Positions 32,192-39,526 of a DNA stretch of 64,000 nt are shown here, one piece after another. The notes under the pieces were generated by a model that searched no databases, was not told the DNA's origin, and worked only from the letters and a program-made list of their open reading frames with translations. The translations under genes were made by a program, and so were the position numbers. The DNA is from UBA2882 sp045542735. Its GTDB lineage: Bacteria > Bacillota > Clostridia > Lachnospirales > Lachnospiraceae. Positions within the stretch are counted from its first letter, which is position 1. The number at the start of each line of letters is the position of its first letter. The stretch is taken from positions 34,915 to 98,914 of the forward strand of contig JAZQLQ010000004.1 in assembly GCA_045542735.1 (NCBI GenBank), written 5' to 3'.

Positions 32192-32311
32192 CATTCCAAA
32201 GTGTCAAATTGACACTTTGGATGTGTTGAAAAAATTGATATTACCAGTGTGAGTTATAACTCCAAAGTGCAAAATTTGCACTTTGGAGTTTGTTTTTTGC
32301 ACTTTGGAATG
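32192..32311 (+). repeat. Nested palindrome cluster behind tRNA-Ser
   Basis: A 25-bp palindrome at 32196-32220 (arms CCAAAGTGTCAA) and a 31-bp palindrome at 32259-32289 (arms ACTCCAAAGTGCAAA) are both built on CCAAAGTG. An outer pair CATTCCAAAGTG (32192-32203) and CACTTTGGAATG (32300-32311) is also perfectly complementary. The second palindrome is followed by a T-rich run (32290-32298) and can terminate the tRNA operon. Confidence 0.8.
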
Positions 32312-32371
32312 ATTTTAATTTCACTTTACGAACCAGATACAATGGTTGAGGTTTGGCAAAATTAGTAGATA

Positions 32372-32400
32372 TTGGAAAAAGTTGAAAAATATAGTATAAT
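32372..32400 (+). promoter_or_regulatory. Promoter of the NERD gene
   Basis: TTGGAA (32372-32377), 17 bp, TATAAT (32395-32400). Confidence 0.6.
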
Positions 32401-32435
32401 TATCTGCAACAATATGTGTAATGGAGAGGGTAGAA

Positions 32436-33158
32436 ATGAAACTGTTAATTGTAATTTTTGTAGTAGGCATTCTTTATACACTATTTGAAGCGAACATCAA
32501 AGGATTTATCGGTGAAAAAATAGTGGCGGCAATCTTATCCGGTTTGCCTAAACAACAATATCGGGTAGTAAATAACGTCATGCTTGGTACAGAATACGGA
32601 ACCACGCAGATTGATCATGTAGTCGTGTCGGTATATGGGATATTTGTCATTGAGACAAAAAATTACAAGGGCTGGATTACAGGAAGTGAATTTGGTGATT
32701 ACTGGACCAAAAACATGTATGGTAAGAAGTATAAATTCCAAAATCCCTTGAAGCAAAATTATGCGCATGTAAAAGCTTTGGAAGATAAATTGGTTGTTGC
32801 GGAAGACAAGCTAATTCCCATTGTGGCTTTTTCGGATAACAGTGATATAAAAGTAAAAACAAGTAAGCCGGTAGTATATATCAGTCAGTTAAAGAAAGTA
32901 ATAAAAGTATTTGATGAAATTAAATTTGAAGAAGATGAACTGGATATATACGTGGAAAAATTGAAGAAGGCTAATATAACGACTGCAGAAGCAAGAAGAG
33001 ACCACGTCAAACAGATACGGGAAAAGATAGAAACAAATGAGGTAAAGGCTAGTGCTGGAATCTGTCCGAAATGCGGAAAGAAACTGGTTACAAGAAAAGG
33101 AAAACGAGGTGCGTTTGTTGGATGTAGCGGATATCCGAAGTGTAGGTTTACGAGATAG
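32436..33158 (+). CDS. NERD (nuclease-related domain) protein with C-terminal topoisomerase-type zinc finger
   Basis: 240 aa from ATG 32436 (GGAGAGGG 32423-32430). A short membrane-like N-terminus (LLIVIFVVGILYTLF) leads into NERD: GFIGEKIVAAIL, GTTQIDHVVVSVYGIFVIETKNYKGWI (the D-x-V...E-T-K pattern of PD-(D/E)XK-type folds). The C-terminus is a four-Cys zinc finger (ICPKCGKKLVTRKGKRGAFVGCSGYPKC) like those of topoisomerase I. It opens the accessory region behind the tRNAs. A nucleic-acid-processing role is expected; involvement in defence is inferred from neighbours. Confidence 0.88.
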   Translation: MKLLIVIFVVGILYTLFEANIKGFIGEKIVAAILSGLPKQQYRVVNNVMLGTEYGTTQIDHVVVSVYGIFVIETKNYKGWITGSEFGDYWTKNMYGKKYKFQNPLKQNYAHVKALEDKLVVAEDKLIPIVAFSDNSDIKVKTSKPVVYISQLKKVIKVFDEIKFEEDELDIYVEKLKKANITTAEARRDHVKQIREKIETNEVKASAGICPKCGKKLVTRKGKRGAFVGCSGYPKCRFTR

Positions 33159-33260
33159 AGGGGGATTATATATCTTTTATGTAAGATTCATTTATTTTGG
33201 AAAAGAATTTTATAAGAATATAAGCAAAAATGATATTTCAAAATAATAGGAGATAAAAAT

Positions 33261-33824
33261 ATGTTTATTCCTTGTAAAGAGGCAGTCTTAGATATGACGC
33301 CAACTGAATTTGAAAAGCATTCATTACATATTTTGATTGAACAGTTAAAAAATATTGAAAGCTGTATATTTCAGCATGATAAGATAATTGAGGTTGATGA
33401 CGGAAATTATCAAATAGATGGATATATAGAGTTTGAACTTATGGGTGTTAAGTATAAAACACTTATTGAATGTAAACATTATAAAACGAGTATATCTAGA
33501 GAAAAAGTTGCAGTGCTGTACGATAAAATAAGAGCATGTGGTGCCAATAAGGGGATAATGGTATCGTCATCTAATTTCCAAAGTGGAGCCGTTCAGTATG
33601 CTTCAAAACATGGGATTGCATTAATTCAATTAACTGATGCCGATTGTGTATATAAAACACGTTCTGCTTTTTCAATGCAAAATAATTTTGGATTTATAAA
33701 ACAGAAGAAAATGAGTTCGTATGTAGGGATAATGCAGACTGGTGATGATAGAAAAGTGTATTGCACATATCTAAATAATACGGAATCAAAGATTAAGGAT
33801 TTTTTAGTTAATACAAATACATAA
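33261..33824 (+). CDS. Mrr-like restriction endonuclease
   Basis: 187 aa. Central Mrr_cat-type nuclease core: QIDGYIEFEL with D53, then LIECKHYK with E70 and K72 (PD-(D/E)XK triad), followed by the Q/K-rich helix and GIMVSSSNFQSGAVQYASKHGIALI. N-terminal ~45 residues (MTPTEFEKHSLHIL) resemble the usual cap helix. AGGAG SD. Gap of 16 bases to the caspase gene, so the two are almost certainly co-transcribed. DNA cleavage and any link to protease signalling are inference. Confidence 0.82.
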   Translation: MFIPCKEAVLDMTPTEFEKHSLHILIEQLKNIESCIFQHDKIIEVDDGNYQIDGYIEFELMGVKYKTLIECKHYKTSISREKVAVLYDKIRACGANKGIMVSSSNFQSGAVQYASKHGIALIQLTDADCVYKTRSAFSMQNNFGFIKQKKMSSYVGIMQTGDDRKVYCTYLNNTESKIKDFLVNTNT

Positions 33825-33840
33825 GTATAGGAGGTATAAC

Positions 33841-34809
33841 ATGAGAAAAGCATTGTGTGTTGGGATTGATAGTTATGAAAAAATTAGTGATTTGCACGGA
33901 TGTGTTAATGATGCTAATGGTGTGAAAGCTGCACTTGAGAGAAATGGTGATGGAACCTTAAATTTTTCCACAAAAATTTTATGTGCAACAAGTGAAACAT
34001 CTTATATCACAAAAGAATGTTTGAAAGATGCTATTCAAGAATTATTTAAAGATGAATCAGAAATCGCTGTTTTTTATTATGCAGGACACGGGGCGTATGA
34101 TGCGCTTGGTGGTTATTTGTGTACTAGTGAAGTGGAAAGAGCTGATCAAGGATTAGCTTTAAACGATCTTATGGGAATTGTATCACAATCAAAAGCTCAA
34201 AATAAAATAGTAATACTTGATAGCTGTCATAGTGGATTGGCGGCGAGTTCTAATGAAATGCAAAATTATTCTATTTTGCATAATGGTACAACGATTTTGG
34301 CAGCGTGTGATGAAAAGCAATATTCATCAGAAGAAAATGGGCATGGCGTTTTTACCTCCTTGTTGATTGAAGCTTTATATGGTGGAGCAATGAATCTTTT
34401 GGGAGAAGTATCACCAGGAAGTATATATTCTTATATAGACAGATCCTTAGGTGGATGGGAACAAAGACCAGTGTTCAAAGCAAATATTAAACAGTTTGTC
34501 TCTCTTAGAAAAAACACACCGCCTATTGGAATAAATGAATTACGCCGTATTACTGATTTATTTAATTCGCCGGAAGAAGAGTTTGCGTTAGACCCAACAT
34601 ATGAGCCTAATAAACTTGAAGCTGATATGAGTGAAGTAAATTCAGAACACGAAGCAATATTCGCAATTCTACAGCAATATGTCAAATTGAATTTAGTGGT
34701 TCCGGTTGGTGCAGAACACATGTATTATGCAGCAATCTATCATAAATCATGCAAATTAACAACTCAAGGACAACACTATTGGAACTTGGTTAAAAAAGGA
34801 AATATATAG
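33841..34809 (+). CDS. Caspase-like (peptidase C14) protein
   Basis: 322 aa. The N-terminal ~220 residues are a caspase/metacaspase domain: ALCVGIDSYEKISDLHGCVNDANGV, catalytic His in FYYAGHGAY (H83) and catalytic Cys in IVILDSCHSG (C129), then LAACDEKQYSSEENGHGVFTSLL. The C-terminal ~100 residues (from about 225) are an unrecognised domain that could sense a signal or bind a partner. GGAGG SD (33830-33834). Lies between the Mrr-like nuclease and a TIR-like gene, the layout of antiphage systems in which a TIR-made nucleotide switches on a protease. Confidence 0.85.
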   Translation: MRKALCVGIDSYEKISDLHGCVNDANGVKAALERNGDGTLNFSTKILCATSETSYITKECLKDAIQELFKDESEIAVFYYAGHGAYDALGGYLCTSEVERADQGLALNDLMGIVSQSKAQNKIVILDSCHSGLAASSNEMQNYSILHNGTTILAACDEKQYSSEENGHGVFTSLLIEALYGGAMNLLGEVSPGSIYSYIDRSLGGWEQRPVFKANIKQFVSLRKNTPPIGINELRRITDLFNSPEEEFALDPTYEPNKLEADMSEVNSEHEAIFAILQQYVKLNLVVPVGAEHMYYAAIYHKSCKLTTQGQHYWNLVKKGNI

Positions 34810-34830
34810 AGAATAATGATGAGTAATTGA

Positions 34831-34842
34831 TGTCATATGACA
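34831..34842. promoter_or_regulatory. Perfect palindrome upstream of the TIR-like gene
   Basis: TGTCATATGACA (34831-34842) is perfectly palindromic, 14 bp with flanking A/T. It is the only obvious element in the 110-base gap between caspase and TIR genes. Confidence 0.35.
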
Positions 34843-34918
34843 TTATGAAAAGGTTATAAGCCCATATGTAAATTGTGGGATACTTATACATATTAAAAAT
34901 TTAAATGGAGGTAAAAGT

Positions 34919-35305
34919 ATGGCAAAAAAGAATGTATTTATTAGTCACCGATGGGATTACAAGGAGGATTATGAGAGAATTAGTGCTGCACTTGACAGGT
35001 CAAAATATGATGTATCAGACCGCTCAGTCGAAAGTTCAGATCCATTAGTTGGCACTAAAAAAGAAGTAACTGAGGCAATAAAAGGTAAAATTGATAGTGC
35101 AAGTGTAATATTAGCACCTGCACGTCCGGCAGCGGTTACAGTTGGTAGTATGGGGCGTAAAGAAATTAATTATGCAATTAGTAAGGGAAAGAAAATAATT
35201 GCAGTTGATACTGGTACTACAGATAGTGTTGCCTCTTTTTGGCGAGAAAATAATATACCTGTTGTTGCTTGTAGAAAAGATAGCATAGAAAATGCAATTG
35301 GATAA
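34919..35305 (+). CDS. TIR-like (ThsB/MTH538, DUF1863-type) protein
   Basis: 128 aa, a single domain. NVFISHRWDYKEDYERISAALDRSKY at the N-terminus is the TIR beta-A/alpha-A region. SASVILAPARP and MGRKEINYAISKGKKIIAVDTG follow, with E82 in the position of the catalytic Glu of NAD-using TIR domains. GGAGG SD (34907-34911). In Thoeris systems ThsB-type TIR proteins make cyclic ADP-ribose isomers after phage recognition. Here the neighbour is a caspase-like protein, so it is a candidate signal producer. NADase activity is not shown by sequence. Confidence 0.8.
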   Translation: MAKKNVFISHRWDYKEDYERISAALDRSKYDVSDRSVESSDPLVGTKKEVTEAIKGKIDSASVILAPARPAAVTVGSMGRKEINYAISKGKKIIAVDTGTTDSVASFWRENNIPVVACRKDSIENAIG

Positions 35306-35942
35306 ATTAAGTATTAGCGTATATCAAGTAGCTATAAAGTGCTTATAGCTACTTGATATAATGTGAGTTGTAATCAAATTGCAGGTAGGAATGCAAGATT
35401 AGGGGCATAGATTGGCACAGTGTCGACATATTAGGGCATATCAAGTAGTATAAAGTGTATTTTTTATTTTTTAAAATACACTGTTGAAATGTTAGGTGCT
35501 GTGTTATATGATTTATTTAGCACATTTTCTAAATTTCAGGCAGAGATATTCTGCATCATGTACCAGTCGGTACAATAATTCCACCGTTATATATAGATAG
35601 ATAAAACTATGAAAAATAGGATGTTTTTGTCCATATAGTGACAATATTACTATGTTTCATACAGTGATAAGAAAAATGTTTAAAGAATGTGCTTTATAAA
35701 TAAACGATTGTAGGTGTTTAAATGCCCCTTGTGAGGAACTTTCAAAAAGTGCCCCCCTAGAGGGCAAAAATCGGAGTTGTATGCCCCCTAGTTTTACTAC
35801 CACACAAGGAAAAGATATGCAACGATATGCCACAATACGGCAGAAAATGTAGTAAAAGATAAAAAATGAGCTAAATGCCGGAAAAGCCGATTAAACCGTG
35901 CAAAACGGGGCATATCTTGGCATTTTGAGATAGGAGAAAATA
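35306..35942 (+). other. Non-coding stretch between the TIR gene and the left repeat of the integrative element
   Basis: No plausible gene on either strand. It holds the 17-bp inverted repeat (35321-35359), a partial copy of its arm (35438-35459), a second hairpin AGTGTATTTT/AAAATACACT (35454-35463, 35473-35482), CCCCCTAG motifs near 35750-35790, and TTTTACTAC (35792-35800) with its inverse GTAGTAAAA (35849-35857), motifs that recur at the right end of the element (51978-51986). Confidence 0.6.
35321..35359 (+). repeat. Perfect 17-bp inverted repeat behind the TIR-like gene
   Basis: ATATCAAGTAGCTATAA (35321-35337) pairs perfectly with 35343-35359 around a 5-base loop. No T run follows, so it is more likely an RNA 3'-end stabiliser or binding site than a classical terminator. 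ATATCAAGTAG-TATAAAGTG recurs at 35438-35459. Confidence 0.75.
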
Positions 35943-36097
35943 ATGATTAAATTACTTTTCATCTGCCACGGCAGGTCAGGTGTGAGATATCGCAGAATGC
36001 GATGAAATGGGGAGTTTCAGGGCAGAATGTTGCAAAGAAGAAGGGGATTACTACTGGTTGGACTACTAAGGTAGATGTTGGAGCAAATAAAGGATAA
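35943..36097 (+). pseudogene. Left repeat: 5' end of an LMW protein tyrosine phosphatase gene, truncated, plus a fused remnant
   Basis: AGGAG (35932-35936) and ATG 35943 open a frame reading MIKLLFICHGRSG before it runs out of family likeness. MIK(V/L)LFICHGN is the start of low-molecular-weight tyrosine phosphatases (the CxxGxxxR phosphate loop would come next). From about 35972 another frame gives NAMKWGVSGQNVAKKKGITT and on to a stop at 36095-36097, reminiscent of a small HTH. TTCATCTGCCACGGCA (35958-35973) recurs at 52145-52160. Confidence 0.65.
35958..35973 (+). mobile_element. attL-like direct repeat of the 16.2-kb integrative element
   Basis: TTCATCTGCCACGGCA, identical to 52145-52160. 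The 31 bases from ATG 35943 to 35973 match 52130-52160 with four differences. Between them lie a tyrosine integrase, excisionase-like genes and a replication protein, so these are the likely crossover sites. Confidence 0.65.
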
Positions 36098-36103
36098 ACA
36101 AGG

Positions 36104-36148
36104 GCCATCTTTCAGCAGAATGCGATCTGCGAAAGGTGGCTCATTTTG
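36104..36148 (+). terminator. Strong terminator inside the left end of the element
   Basis: Arms 36104-36119 (GCCATCTTTCAGCAGA) and 36126-36140 (TCTGCGAAAGGTGGC) pair almost fully, then a T-rich tail (TCATTTTGTTT). Confidence 0.8.
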
Positions 36149-36169
36149 TTTATGGTAAATAAAAACAAA

Positions 36170-36198
36170 TTGATATTCGGCGTATAAACGCTTATAAT
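36170..36198 (+). promoter_or_regulatory. Promoter of the type I restriction-modification operon
   Basis: TTGATA (36170-36175), 17 bp, TATAAT (36193-36198). Confidence 0.7.
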
Positions 36199-36246
36199 AT
36201 TTTTATGATTAAATGGTTATTACTATGATTCTATGGGGTGAGTAAT

Positions 36247-36441
36247 ATGGAGTATATGACAATCAAAGAAGCATCAGAAAAATGGAATCTTTCAGTGCGT
36301 AGGGTGCAGACAATATGTAATGAAGGTATGATATCTGGGGTGATGAAATTTGGACATTCTTGGGCTATACCGAAAGATTCTGAAAAGCCTATTGATAAGA
36401 GGGTTAAGTCAGGAAAATACATTAAGGATAAGGAAAACTAG
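36247..36441 (+). CDS. Small MerR/excisionase-type HTH protein
   Basis: 64 aa from ATG 36247 (GGGGTGAG 36235-36242; a GTG at 36238 overlaps this SD). MTIKEASEKWNLSVRRVQTICNEGMISGVMKFGHSWAIPKDSEKP is the helix-turn-helix_17 pattern. It is the first gene of the hsd operon, 29 bases before hsdR, so it probably controls restriction-modification expression. Confidence 0.8.
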   Translation: MEYMTIKEASEKWNLSVRRVQTICNEGMISGVMKFGHSWAIPKDSEKPIDKRVKSGKYIKDKEN

Positions 36442-36470
36442 TAGTACATATTAAAAGGAGAAGAAATAGT

Positions 36471-39400
36471 ATGGCAATTTTTAATGAAGACACACGCGTT
36501 AAAATACCTGCAACAATCCAGTTTCTTAGATTGGGTTATAACTATCAATCTTTGAAAGATGCAGATATAGATTTTCAAACTAAAATATTTATAAACAGAT
36601 TTAAACCTGCACTTGAAAAAATCAATGGCAGAGAGATTTCTTATGATGAAATAAAAGAAATTTTGATGAATATTAATAATGTTATAAAAAACAATGATCT
36701 TGGAAAAGAATTTTATAATTGGATAATTAATCCATTGGATAGAGTAAGGCTTATTGATTTTGAAGATATTGCAAATAATGATTTTGCTGTAGTGGATGAA
36801 TTACCATATTGTATAGTTGAAGGTACGGAAGTAGGTTCTTTTAGACCAGATATTAATATTTTGATTAATGGAATTCCTTTGGCTTTTTTAGAGGTTAAAA
36901 AACCTAATAATGAAGGTGGCATTCAAAAAGAATTTGAAAGAATGATTAATCAGAGATTACAAAATCCGGAATACAAGAAATTTTTTAATATGTTGCAGGT
37001 GGTGTCCTTTAGTAACAATATGGAATATGAAGATGCAGATGATGCAGAAGATGTGAAAGCAGGCTCTTTTTATACAACACCTAATGGACAAAATACTAAT
37101 TTTTCATTTTTTAGAGAAGATGATGAAATGTATCATATCAATTATCAATATAAGAGAATTGATAATGAAACAATCAAGTATGTGTTAAAAGACTGTGGAT
37201 ATAATCCTGCAGAATCAGACACAGCAGAATTTACAGAGAATTTAGACGTAAATACACCATGCAATAGATTTGTTACATCGGTATTTGATATGGAGCGTAT
37301 TCTATATTTCATTCAATACGGAATGATGTTTATTAGCGGTAAAGTTCCAGAAAAACATGTCATGCGTTATCCACAATTTTTTGCTACTAGAAAAATTATC
37401 GAAAGATTAGAAAATGGTGGGAAGGGCGGCATAATTTGGCACACTCAGGGAAGCGGAAAAACAGGACTTGCTGCGTTTTCTAATCGTGTTATTAGAGATT
37501 ATTATGCAAAGAAAAATGTAATTGCAAGATTTTTCTTTATAGTAGATAGATTAGATTTACTTAGACAGTCAAGTGTAGAATTTAAGAATCGTGGTCTAAA
37601 TGTTATAAATTGCAAAGATAAAGAAGAATTTACAAAAGAAATAAATAAGTCTTTATCCACCAATATTGATGTGAAAGCTATTGGTGAAATTTGTGTTGCG
37701 AATATTCAGAAGCTAGAAAGTCAACTTGAAGAAGCAAGAAATGATTATAATGCAAATGTTCAAAGAATTTTCATTATAGATGAAGCGCATAGAAGTTATT
37801 GTTCTACAGGTGAATATTTAAAGAATCTTATGACATGTGATGTAGACGCTGTATATATTGCGCTTACGGGAACTCCTTTGCTATCAAAGAAAGAGAGATC
37901 AAATCTAAAGTTTGGTGATTATATCCATAAATATTTTTATGATAAATCTATTGCCGATGGATATACCCTTAGAATTAAGAAGGAAAATATTGATACAATT
38001 GCACGTTCGGAGATTAAAAAGAATTTGGATATTGAAGATACTCGTTTGAATGACAAGGATGTGTACGAATCAGATTCTTATGTTGCAGCTCTAGGTGCAT
38101 TCATTGAAAAAGATTTTGTAAATTTCAGACTACAAAATTCTGATAAGACAATTGGTGGTATGATTGTTTGTAGAACCAATCCGCAGGCAAGAAAAGTGCA
38201 AGAATGGTTTAAACATAATTCTGCACTTACAACAGGTCTTGTAATTACAGATCAAAATGATCCTACACAAGCGCAGATTAATAAAAATAATCAGATCGAT
38301 TTTAGAGATACATTGGCTCCGGATATTTTAATTGTTAATTTCATGCTTACAACGGGTTATGATGTTAAGCGTTTAAAAAAGATGTATCTTTTAAGAGGAC
38401 CACATGCACAGTCTCTTTTACAAACAATTTCTCGTGTTAATAGACCATATAAATCACCAAATGGAAAAGTTTATAAATATGGATATATCGTTGATTTCGT
38501 AGACATTGAAAAAGAATACGATAACACAATAGAGGCATATATTAAGGAGTTAGAAGCAGATCTTAACGAAAATGGAGAAAATGAAGGCTCGCTTGCTGGT
38601 CTTGTTATTGACAAAGAAGATATTAATAGAAAATACCATAAATATGTAGATGAATTAGAAAGTATTATTTCGACTGACAATTTGGAAAGATTTTCAAAGC
38701 AGTTAACTTTCTATAATAAAGAAACCCTGCTTAAAATCAGAAGACTGTTAAATGGTATTAAAGAATGTGAAACGGAATTCATTCTTTCAAGAGCGATGGA
38801 ATATGCAAAGCAGATTGATGCAGATAAGAATAAAAAGCTTCTTCGTTCAGTACAAGAGCGAATAGATTTCATTAACTTATCTACAAAGACAGTAGATATG
38901 ATGAGTGTAATTTCAAATGATGAAGTGGTAGAGATTTTGTATGAGTTTATTAAAACCAAGATACTTATTCTTGATTTGGGACAATTTACACCGGATAACC
39001 CTACATATCAGAGATTTGAAAAGACAGTGAGAGAAATTCAACGTGAAATCAAGGATAATAAGAATAAGGGTGATATTAAAATTGTTAAGTTAGATCAATT
39101 ATTACAGGAAATATTTAATAAACTATCGATTTCGGACTTGTCAGACTTAGATGCTATTACGGATGAATTATTAGAGGCATTAAAACAAGCAAGAGAAATC
39201 AATTATGAAAATGATAGATTGGCTCAAATTTATGGTGGAAATTATGCTTTTGTTAAGACATATCAAGACGCAGTTGAAAACTATGATGCTGATAAATCTG
39301 ACATTGAAAAAATGATGATTCATATTTATGAAGATATAAAAGATGTTTTGGAAGCTGATACATTAATTATTCAAGGTAGAAAAAACTTTGCTGATTCTAT

Positions 39401-39512
39401 AAAGCATGATGTTACAAAGCTTTTATTAAAGGACAAGATATATGTAAAGGTTAAGACTTTTTACGATCAAGTACTTAATGAACTTTACACTAATTTACAA
39501 TTATTTAAATAA
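36471..39512 (+). CDS. hsdR: Type I restriction enzyme, HsdR subunit
   Basis: 1013 aa. N-terminal nuclease domain with SFRPDINILINGIPLAFLEVKKP (D127, E141, K143: PD-(D/E)XK). Motor domain with Walker A HTQGSGKT (324-331), DEAH box (437-440, FIIDEAHRSY), TGTPL motif III, and C-terminal helicase motifs around TTGYDVKRLKKMYLLRGPHAQSLLQTISRVNR. Length is normal for HsdR. AT-rich codon use, unlike the core genes. Operon hsdR-hsdM-hsdS with overlaps. Confidence 0.96.
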   Translation: MAIFNEDTRVKIPATIQFLRLGYNYQSLKDADIDFQTKIFINRFKPALEKINGREISYDEIKEILMNINNVIKNNDLGKEFYNWIINPLDRVRLIDFEDIANNDFAVVDELPYCIVEGTEVGSFRPDINILINGIPLAFLEVKKPNNEGGIQKEFERMINQRLQNPEYKKFFNMLQVVSFSNNMEYEDADDAEDVKAGSFYTTPNGQNTNFSFFREDDEMYHINYQYKRIDNETIKYVLKDCGYNPAESDTAEFTENLDVNTPCNRFVTSVFDMERILYFIQYGMMFISGKVPEKHVMRYPQFFATRKIIERLENGGKGGIIWHTQGSGKTGLAAFSNRVIRDYYAKKNVIARFFFIVDRLDLLRQSSVEFKNRGLNVINCKDKEEFTKEINKSLSTNIDVKAIGEICVANIQKLESQLEEARNDYNANVQRIFIIDEAHRSYCSTGEYLKNLMTCDVDAVYIALTGTPLLSKKERSNLKFGDYIHKYFYDKSIADGYTLRIKKENIDTIARSEIKKNLDIEDTRLNDKDVYESDSYVAALGAFIEKDFVNFRLQNSDKTIGGMIVCRTNPQARKVQEWFKHNSALTTGLVITDQNDPTQAQINKNNQIDFRDTLAPDILIVNFMLTTGYDVKRLKKMYLLRGPHAQSLLQTISRVNRPYKSPNGKVYKYGYIVDFVDIEKEYDNTIEAYIKELEADLNENGENEGSLAGLVIDKEDINRKYHKYVDELESIISTDNLERFSKQLTFYNKETLLKIRRLLNGIKECETEFILSRAMEYAKQIDADKNKKLLRSVQERIDFINLSTKTVDMMSVISNDEVVEILYEFIKTKILILDLGQFTPDNPTYQRFEKTVREIQREIKDNKNKGDIKIVKLDQLLQEIFNKLSISDLSDLDAITDELLEALKQAREINYENDRLAQIYGGNYAFVKTYQDAVENYDADKSDIEKMMIHIYEDIKDVLEADTLIIQGRKNFADSIKHDVTKLLLKDKIYVKVKTFYDQVLNELYTNLQLFK

Positions 39513-39526
39513 TGGAGAATAAAACT

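Noticed and set aside
32130..35320. Integration of the defence region into the tRNA-Ser 3' end
   Set aside because: I did not find a second copy of the tRNA 3' end (GGTTCGAATCCTTCCG) further along, and there is no integrase between 32.2 and 35.3 kb.
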